From contig CALKHU010000005.1 in assembly GCA_937991555.1 (NCBI GenBank), positions 1 through 11,791 of the forward strand: a stretch of 11,791 bases of DNA, in the 5' to 3' direction. The notes under the pieces were generated by a model. That model was not told the DNA's origin and did not search any database. It saw nothing but the letters and a program-made list of their open reading frames with translations. Positions 6,938 to 11,791 of the stretch are shown here, piece by piece. Position 1 is the first letter of the stretch; each line of letters begins with the position of its first letter. This stretch comes from an uncultured Caulobacter sp. GTDB taxonomy: Bacteria > Pseudomonadota > Alphaproteobacteria > Caulobacterales > Caulobacteraceae. Both the position numbers and the translations under genes were made by a program.

Positions 6938-8626
6938 CTAGAGCACCTGGGTGGCTGTGCCGGCCACCACATACCAGGTGGTCAGCAGGCCGCAGGCCAG
7001 GGCGCCGGGCAGGTGGCTGCCGGTCCGCCGCCAGGTGAAGATGGCGATGATCGCCATGATCGCCATCAGCGGGACGAACTGGATGGCGATGACGCTGCTG
7101 AGCGGGTCGAAGTCGGTCGGCAGCCGCCCGGTGGCGAACAGCAGGCCGTAGTCGAGGGCGAGGAGCAGCGCGAACCCGCCCGAGAACGCGGCCACGGCCG
7201 CCAGGTACTGCTTCGCCGCGCCGTCCCCGGCCACGGTCAGCCGGGCGAGGCCCTTCAGCGCGATCAGGAAGAAGATGGTCAGCGGGACGAGGTAGACCAG
7301 CGCCGTCTGCGCCTGGTGCGCGCTCAGCAGCTTGAGCGCCACCACCCAGAACCGGACGTCGACGGTGAACAGGCGGTCGACGGCGAGCAGCGACAGGTAG
7401 CCGACGCCGACCGCGGCGGACGCGGCCAGGACGGCCGGAAGCCACCGGACCGGCGCCGGCGCGGTCCTGGGCCCGAAGGCGTTGATCAGCAACGCGAGGC
7501 CTGCGTTGACCAGGGCCCAGACCATGACCTGGTTGCTGACCGCCTGCCTGAACAGGCCGGTGGGCGGCATCAGCACCGTCACGGCGATGAAGGCCGGGAA
7601 GAAGGTCAGGGCCGGCAGAAGCGCCGTCAGCGCGAAGCGGATCCACCAGCCGCGGTCCCGGGCCGTCGAGGCCGGAACGGCCGGCCCGCGCAGCGCCGAC
7701 AGGCCCGGCAGGCGGGTGACGAGGTCGAAGGTCCCGAGCAGCAGGATAACGACCCCGATCAGGGCGACGCCGGTTCCGGCCTCCTTCCACATCCAGACCT
7801 GGTCGGACGCCGGCCGGGGCGTTCCGCCCTCGAGTGTCAGGGCGAACCAGTCGACGGCGTGGCCGACGGCGGCCGTCGACAGGTGGTCGCCCGGATGGGT
7901 CACGGGCGGGACGTGGAGGACCCGCGCCGTCCCGGCCGAGACGTCTCCGTAGGGTCGCCCCGCGACGACGTCGGCCCGCGTCCCGAACACCGCCTTCAGC
8001 TTGTCGCTGCGGCCGACGTCCGCGGCCTGCTCCACGCCCCACATCAGCTTGCTGAACTCGTCGTAGCGGCTGAACACCACGGCCAGATTGCGCGGCCAGG
8101 CGGGCGAGCCCTCCGCCGCGAACGGCTTGCCGGTCGAGGAGCCGACGAGGACCATCGACCGGTAGGCGTCGGGCATCGCCGCCGCCGCGGCGAGCACGGT
8201 CCAGCCGCCCATGCTGTGGCCTTCCAGGCCGATGTTGGCCTTGTCGACCATCGGCTGCCGGCGCAGGAAGGCCAGCCCCGCCGGCCCGCCGAAGCCGTCC
8301 GAGAAGGCCGGGCCGCCGCTGTAGCCGTGGCCGGTCTGGTCGAGCGCCAGCACGACATAGCCCCGCCGGGCGAACTCGATGGCGAACGGGCTCTGGGTCT
8401 CGCGGCTGTTGATGTAGCCGTGCACGGCCAGCACGCCCGGCGCGGGGGTCGAGGACGTCGCGGTCGGCGGCACGTAGAGCAGACCGCTCATCATGACCCC
8501 GCCAGGGCCGGGGAACCGGACGTCATGGACGGCGACCCCGCCGCCGGTCTGCACCGCGCCGGCGAGCCAGCCGCCCCCGAGCACCAGCGCCCAGCCGAGC
8601 GCGAACAGCAGCCATCCCTTGCGCAT
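6938..8626 (-). CDS. Membrane-anchored alpha/beta hydrolase with polytopic C-terminal half
   Basis: 562 residues in two parts. An N-terminal helix (about 5-25) is followed by an alpha/beta hydrolase domain (about 30-265). Its features are an oxyanion HG (69-70), the nucleophile elbow GHSMGG with Ser138, and late His residues in THPGDH (243-248), one of which should be catalytic; the acid may be Asp189, but this is uncertain. From about 285 on there are around seven to eight hydrophobic helices (for example 286-306, 329-352, 366-386, 394-415, 441-460, 474-500, 513-533, 540-560). By topology the hydrolase domain is probably periplasmic. The substrate is unknown; an ester, lipid or peptide is possible. 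GGGGAGA lies 6 nt before the ATG. A 7-bp perfect inverted repeat CCGGGCG/CGCCCGG at 8650-8670, just upstream, may be chance in GC-rich DNA. Confidence 0.85.
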   Translation of the reverse strand: MRKGWLLFALGWALVLGGGWLAGAVQTGGGVAVHDVRFPGPGGVMMSGLLYVPPTATSSTPAPGVLAVHGYINSRETQSPFAIEFARRGYVVLALDQTGHGYSGGPAFSDGFGGPAGLAFLRRQPMVDKANIGLEGHSMGGWTVLAAAAAMPDAYRSMVLVGSSTGKPFAAEGSPAWPRNLAVVFSRYDEFSKLMWGVEQAADVGRSDKLKAVFGTRADVVAGRPYGDVSAGTARVLHVPPVTHPGDHLSTAAVGHAVDWFALTLEGGTPRPASDQVWMWKEAGTGVALIGVVILLLGTFDLVTRLPGLSALRGPAVPASTARDRGWWIRFALTALLPALTFFPAFIAVTVLMPPTGLFRQAVSNQVMVWALVNAGLALLINAFGPRTAPAPVRWLPAVLAASAAVGVGYLSLLAVDRLFTVDVRFWVVALKLLSAHQAQTALVYLVPLTIFFLIALKGLARLTVAGDGAAKQYLAAVAAFSGGFALLLALDYGLLFATGRLPTDFDPLSSVIAIQFVPLMAIMAIIAIFTWRRTGSHLPGALACGLLTTWYVVAGTATQVL

Positions 8627-8782
8627 GATCGTCTCCCCCTGCCCCCGCGCCGGGCGATCGCGCCGCCCGGTCCCTGCCGGCGAGCATGGGTCAGCGCGGG
8701 CCGGCGGGCAACCGCCTCGCGCGGGGCTTCACGCCGCCACGACGACCCGATCGCCCGCGACGATTTCCCCGCCGTCTGCGCA

Positions 8783-8811
8783 TTGCGAAGCGCCAAGCAC
8801 TTGGATAAGAG
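8783..8811 (+). promoter_or_regulatory. Candidate promoter of tRNA-Ser
   Basis: TTGCGA (8783-8788) and TAAGAG (8806-8811) are 17 bp apart, or ATAAGA with 16 bp. The start point would fall near 8817, in a GC-rich stretch of the kind seen at stringently controlled stable-RNA promoters, about 20 nt before the mature tRNA end. The hexamers are only fair matches. Confidence 0.35.
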
Positions 8812-8835
8812 AGGCCTCCCGCGACGCGGGGGCGT

Positions 8836-8927
8836 GGAGACGTGGCCGAGAGGCTGAAGGCACTCGTTTGCTAAATGAGCGTACCCCCAAAAGGGTACCG
8901 AGGGTTCGAATCCCTCCGTCTCCGCCA
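8836..8927 (+). tRNA. tRNA-Ser (anticodon GCU), CCA encoded
   Basis: A complete class II tRNA. The acceptor stem is GGAGACG (8836-8842) with CGTCTCC (8917-8923), then discriminator G and encoded CCA (8925-8927). The anticodon stem CTCGT/ATGAG (8863-8867, 8875-8879) holds the loop TTGCTAA, with anticodon GCT at 8870-8872. A long variable arm GTACCC-CCAAAA-GGGTAC follows, as expected for serine. The T arm is GAGGG-TTCGAAT-CCCTC (8900-8916). It reads AGC/AGU codons. No integrase or attachment-site repeat is seen beside it. Confidence 0.97.
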
Positions 8928-9066
8928 CCGCCCTCCCCTCCCGGACGATCACCTCCCGCGGGGGCGAGCTTCTGCCTTCACCGGTTCAGCTGCAAGCCGC
9001 ACGCCGCTCGCCTGCGGCCGAACGCCGCCGCGAGGGCGACGCGCATGACGTGCGTCCCGGAACGCA

Positions 9067-9096
9067 GAAGGCCCCCGCCTTGCGGCGAGGGCCTTC
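9067..9096 (-). terminator. Rho-independent-type terminator of the TonB receptor gene
   Basis: A strong hairpin: GAAGGCCC pairs with GGGCCTTC, and inside it CGCC-TTGC-GGCG continues after one mismatch. It starts about 20 bp after the receptor stop. On the receptor strand the stem runs into CTTCTGCG rather than a clear T-run, so it is an alphaproteobacterial-style terminator. It could also stop transcripts coming from the tRNA on the plus strand. Confidence 0.65.
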
Positions 9097-9118
9097 GCGT
9101 CGTCGGGGCTGACGCCGC

Positions 9119-11395
9119 CTAGAAGGTCCAGCGGGCGGTCAGCTGGTAGACCGGCCCGGCGCGCTCGGTCTCAAGCTCGTACTCGTCGTAGCTGCGCGCC
9201 GCCTGGTCGGCCAGCGTTCCGAACTTGTCGAACACCTCGTCCTTGGACGAGTCGAGCAGGTTCTGGCCGGTCAGGCGGACGATGAGGTTCTCGCCGAAAC
9301 GCTTCTCGACGAACGCTTCCAGGTCCGCGCCGTACTCGGTGTCGACCTCCTCAAGCGCGACGCGGCCGAAGGCGTCGCCCTGCTTGCGGTAGGTCATGCC
9401 GAAGGCGGCGCCCCAGGTCGGAATGTCCTGGATGAAGCCCACGTTGTAAACGTAACCCGACTGGTCATTGAAGCGACGGTCGCCGGCGAAGTCGGTGACC
9501 TCGCTGTCGAGCCAGCTGTAGTTCAGGAACACGCCGGTGTTGTCGAGGCCGAAGACGGTCAGCGGGGTCGACAGGTCGAACTCCAGGCCCATCACCGTGC
9601 CGTCGCCGACGTTGTCGACGGTATAGATGAAGGTGCCGGGGCCGCCGTCGCCTTCCAGGCCCGTGTTCACGTCCTCGATGAGGTCGGAGACGTCCCGGTA
9701 GAAGAAGTTCACGCCGACGATGCCGCGGGCGCCGAGGCGACGCTCATAGCCGATGTCGAAGCCCCAGGCCGTCTCCGGCTTCAGGTCCGGGTTGCCGATG
9801 AAGTCGTCGTCGCCGTACTCCTCGATGAGCAGGATCGGCTGCAGCTTGTCGAAGTTCGGGCGACGCACGGTCCGGCCGGCCGACAGGTTGATCCGGCCGC
9901 CATCGCCCACGTTGATGCGCAGGTTGGCCGACGGCAGAAGCACCGTGTAGTCGTTCTCAGTGACGCGGTCGGCAGGAGCCACGCCGACGCTGTCGTCGGT
10001 GATCGTGGTTTCGGTCGTCTCGTAGCGCAGGCCGACTTCCCAGCGGATGCCGTCGTTCTTGCCCGAGAGCATCACGAACGGATCGAGGCGGGTCTCCTCA
10101 ATGTTGACGTCGATGTCGCTGCGCACCGTGAACGCGCCCGGCGCCGGGAAGGTCGCGCCGCTGTTGACGCCGTTGGCGATGTTGAAGCGCGAGCGGACCT
10201 CGAGCAGCTGCGCGTCGCGGTCCTTGGCGTTGTATTGCAGACCGAAGGTCAGCTTCGCGCCGGCGAGATCGCGTTCGTGTTCGAACTCGGCGGACAGTTC
10301 GGCGTCTTCCAGGTCGGTGTTGATCTCGTCGTAGGTGTAGCGGTCGGCGTCCGGGAAGGCGGTCGCGTCGCGCAGGAACTCCAGTTCCTTCTCGAACTCG
10401 AACTGCTCGTCCGTCAGGGCCGAGTAACCGAGCTTGAACTTGCTCTCGCCGCCCAGCATGCCGACGACGAACTTGCCGCGCAGCGACCAGCTGTCGGTCA
10501 GGATGTCGAGGTCGTTGTCATTGATCGTCAGCAGGTTGGCGTCGTTGCGAAGGCCGCTGCGGTACTCGAGCGAGTCCTCGTCCTGAAGGCGATCGGTCCG
10601 GACGAAGTAGCCGTCCAGCGTCAGTTCACCGCCGGCGAAGGGCGTGACGAAGTTGGCGTTGAACGAGTAATCGGTGCCGTCGCGAACGTCGGTCTGGTCT
10701 TCGATGTTCTGCAGCGTGCCGCCCGGCGCATCGTACCGCCAGCTGGTCTTCAGCTTCGGAGCCCTGCGGCCCTGGACGTTCGCGCCAATGACCAGCCGGC
10801 CGTCGCCAAGGGCGCCGCCCCAGTAGAAGCCGTAGTTCTCGGCGAACTCCTGGTCGTCGTAGTAGGTCACGCCGCCACGGACATAGCCGCCGTCGAGGCT
10901 GGCCGCATCGCGCAGCACGATGTTCAGGGCGCCGGCCACGGCGTCGCCGCTGCGGTTCGCGGACGGGGCGCGGATGATCTCGATCCGCTCCAGCAGTTCG
11001 GCGGGAATGCGGTCGACGAAGAAGGACCGGTCGGCCATGGCGCCCGGCACCCGTTCGCCGTTGATCAGGACCTGGGTGTAGCCGGGATCGAGGCCGCGCA
11101 GGCGGGCGCCGTCCGACTCCAGGACGTCCGACAGGAAGGTGACGCTGGGCACGCGCTTGAGGGCGTCGCCGGCCGACACCGGCTCGAAGCGCTGGAAGTA
11201 GCTCTGGTCGTACGACAGCACCGGCGCGGCGTCCTCGGTGCGGTTGCGGTAGGTGATCGTCCCGGTGACGATCAGCTCCTCGACGGTGGCAGGCGCCTCG
11301 CCGGCGGTGGTGATCGCCTCATCGGCGGCGAAGGCGGTGGACGCCATGGCCAGAGGCGCGATCGCCGCAAGGGCGAACCAGGATGTCTTCTTCAT
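9119..11395 (-). CDS. TonB-dependent outer-membrane receptor, probably phytate-linked
   Basis: 758 residues from the ATG at 11395, which has GAGGGGA 8 nt upstream. A TTG two codons earlier is possible but too close to that site. There is a Sec signal peptide, MKKTSWFALAAIAPLAMASTAFA, cut before ADEA (after residue 23). A TonB-box-like VEELIVTG follows at 38-45. The plug domain contains RGLDPGYTQVLINGERVPG (about 100-118), IEIIRAPS (138-145) and GALNIVLRD, and the rest is a beta barrel. The last residue is Phe, the usual outer-membrane insertion signal. It is divergent from a beta-propeller phytase, and linkage of such phytases to TonB receptors is known in Gram-negative bacteria. I infer uptake of phytate, its breakdown products or an associated metal complex. 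A good Pho-box-like site lies about 115 bp upstream of the start. Confidence 0.93.
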   Translation of the reverse strand: MKKTSWFALAAIAPLAMASTAFAADEAITTAGEAPATVEELIVTGTITYRNRTEDAAPVLSYDQSYFQRFEPVSAGDALKRVPSVTFLSDVLESDGARLRGLDPGYTQVLINGERVPGAMADRSFFVDRIPAELLERIEIIRAPSANRSGDAVAGALNIVLRDAASLDGGYVRGGVTYYDDQEFAENYGFYWGGALGDGRLVIGANVQGRRAPKLKTSWRYDAPGGTLQNIEDQTDVRDGTDYSFNANFVTPFAGGELTLDGYFVRTDRLQDEDSLEYRSGLRNDANLLTINDNDLDILTDSWSLRGKFVVGMLGGESKFKLGYSALTDEQFEFEKELEFLRDATAFPDADRYTYDEINTDLEDAELSAEFEHERDLAGAKLTFGLQYNAKDRDAQLLEVRSRFNIANGVNSGATFPAPGAFTVRSDIDVNIEETRLDPFVMLSGKNDGIRWEVGLRYETTETTITDDSVGVAPADRVTENDYTVLLPSANLRINVGDGGRINLSAGRTVRRPNFDKLQPILLIEEYGDDDFIGNPDLKPETAWGFDIGYERRLGARGIVGVNFFYRDVSDLIEDVNTGLEGDGGPGTFIYTVDNVGDGTVMGLEFDLSTPLTVFGLDNTGVFLNYSWLDSEVTDFAGDRRFNDQSGYVYNVGFIQDIPTWGAAFGMTYRKQGDAFGRVALEEVDTEYGADLEAFVEKRFGENLIVRLTGQNLLDSSKDEVFDKFGTLADQAARSYDEYELETERAGPVYQLTARWTF

Positions 11396-11403
11396 TTGCA
11401 AGA

Positions 11404-11410
11404 TCCCCTC
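11404..11410 (-). promoter_or_regulatory. Ribosome binding site that fixes the receptor start
   Basis: GAGGGGA on the minus strand, 8 nt before the ATG at 11395. It favours this ATG over the TTG at 11401, which would leave only about 2 nt. Confidence 0.7.
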
Positions 11411-11420
11411 GTCGCGATGC

Positions 11421-11467
11421 CTGTTGACGCTATGTCTTGTTCAGGTCATCACGCCGCATCGCATAGT
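11421..11467 (+). promoter_or_regulatory. Candidate phytase promoter with three degenerate Pho-type half-sites
   Basis: Three heptamers stand exactly 11 bp apart: CTGTTGA (11421), ATGTCTT (11432) and AGGTCAT (11443). They match the PhoB half-site CTGTCAT at 4, 5 and 5 of 7 positions. A -10-like CATAGT (11462-11467) follows 12 bp after the last. Transcription would start near 11474, leaving a very short leader before the phytase ATG. The region lies inside the receptor 5' leader. The individual matches are weak; the regular period and the same box-to-hexamer distance as on the other strand are the evidence. Confidence 0.35.
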
Positions 11468-11491
11468 TTTACTCAGACCCGGATGCCAGTG

Positions 11492-11791
11492 ATGTTTAGC
11501 CGACGATTTTATTACAGCACCGTGACAGCGCTGATATTGTCCGCACTCGGATCATCATGCGCGATGATTGATCCCGAGGCCCGGTCGGATTCCGGCCGAA
11601 TGCTGGTCGGAGTCGGGACGCCGGTCCTGTCCGCGGCCGAGACCAAGGCGGTCGCCACCACCCGCGCCGACGCCGCTGACGATCCGGAAATCTGGGCCGA
11701 TCCGCGCGACCCGAGCCGCGGCCTGATCTACGGCACCGACAAGCAGGCCGGCCTCTATGTGTACGGCTTCGACGGATCCGTCCGCGCCTTC
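11492..11791 (+). CDS. Beta-propeller phytase (3-phytase), N-terminal part
   Basis: The gene runs off the right edge; 100 residues are visible from the ATG at 11492. An in-frame ATG at 11483 adds three residues and one at 11432 is open too. MFSRRF then a hydrophobic core and LGSSC (Cys23) make an export signal. The lipobox is imperfect (Gly at -3), so it could be a lipoprotein or a cleaved secreted protein. The mature start has the first-blade motif of beta-propeller phytases, DDPEIWADP (63-71), then GLIYGTDKQAGLYVYGFDG. These calcium-dependent enzymes release phosphate from phytate at the cell surface or in the periplasm. No good ribosome binding site precedes any start, which suits a short-leader or leaderless mRNA. 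The divergent TonB receptor supports the assignment. Catalytic residues of later blades are outside the window. Confidence 0.85.
   Translation, partial: MFSRRFYYSTVTALILSALGSSCAMIDPEARSDSGRMLVGVGTPVLSAAETKAVATTRADAADDPEIWADPRDPSRGLIYGTDKQAGLYVYGFDGSVRAF
11493..11528 (-). promoter_or_regulatory. Candidate Pho box and -10 element of the TonB receptor gene
   Basis: On the minus strand CTGTCAC (11528-11522), GGTG and CTGTAAT (11517-11511) form two heptamers with an exact 11-bp period, each 6 of 7 to the PhoB half-site CTGTCAT. Twelve bp downstream is TAAACA (11498-11493), within GGCTAAACA, which also resembles the Caulobacter GCTANA-type -10. In E. coli phoA and pstS the -10 hexamer is about 10 bp from the box. 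The box lies inside the phytase coding region, over the signal-peptide codons (residues 7-13 from the ATG at 11492). Confidence 0.6.

Noticed and set aside
6255..8042. A 595-codon minus-strand frame as one long protein ending in the Tag-like domain
   Set aside because: The upstream part is a wrong-frame reading of the hydrolase. The ATG at 6929 has a good ribosome binding site just after the hydrolase stop.
7013..8857. A 614-codon plus-strand open frame across the hydrolase gene
   Set aside because: It is antisense to a well-supported hydrolase, is rich in Arg, Gly, Asp and Gln with no domain, and is typical of GC-rich third-position shadows.
8836..8927. tRNA-Ser as integration site of a genomic island
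   Set aside because: No integrase, no repeat of the tRNA 3' end and no change in gene style on either side within the window.
8491..8952. A minus-strand frame containing ETEGFEPSVPFWGYAHLANECLQ-like sequence
   Set aside because: This is the known false protein produced by translating the antisense of a tRNA-Ser gene; it covers the tRNA at 8836-8927.

Overview
The window is GC-rich throughout and has tightly packed genes, alphaproteobacterial-looking protein families, a large TonB-dependent receptor and a CCA-encoding tRNA-Ser. This fits an alphaproteobacterium, most likely of the Caulobacterales (Caulobacter, Brevundimonas or Phenylobacterium type). That placement is inferred from style and families; no marker gene proves it.

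Layout. (1) 1-2435, plus strand: the end of a MacA-like periplasmic adaptor, then a separate ABC ATPase and an FtsX/MacB-type permease, forming a three-gene export operon with a 2-bp gap and an ATGA overlap. (2) 2536-2883: a small four-helix membrane protein whose stop codon shares a CTAG with the stop of the convergent next gene. (3) 2880-6135: a TauD/TfdA-type dioxygenase (minus) divergent from a TetR-type regulator (plus), followed by an AlkK-like acyl-CoA ligase (plus). This may be a small regulated catabolic unit. (4) 6141-6248: a 108-bp inverted repeat with a side hairpin in each arm, filling nearly the whole gap between two convergent genes. (5) 6255-8626, minus strand: a membrane-anchored alpha/beta hydrolase with a polytopic C-terminal half, then a divergent Tag-like DNA glycosylase 8 nt downstream. 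(6) 8836-8927: tRNA-Ser(GCU). (7) 9119 to the right edge: a TonB-dependent receptor (minus) divergent from the start of a beta-propeller phytase (plus).

The most interesting part is the receptor/phytase junction. On the receptor strand, inside the phytase signal-peptide codons, there is an 18-bp element with two CTGTCAT-like heptamers spaced exactly 11 bp apart, which is the layout of a PhoB (Pho) box. A -10-like hexamer lies 12 bp downstream. On the phytase strand, inside the receptor leader, there are three weaker heptamers at the same 11-bp period, also 12 bp from a -10-like hexamer. I infer an interleaved divergent promoter pair that would switch on phytate hydrolysis and outer-membrane uptake together under phosphate starvation.

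No CRISPR array, integrase, transposase or rRNA is visible. No stretch of more than 300 bases lacks a gene.
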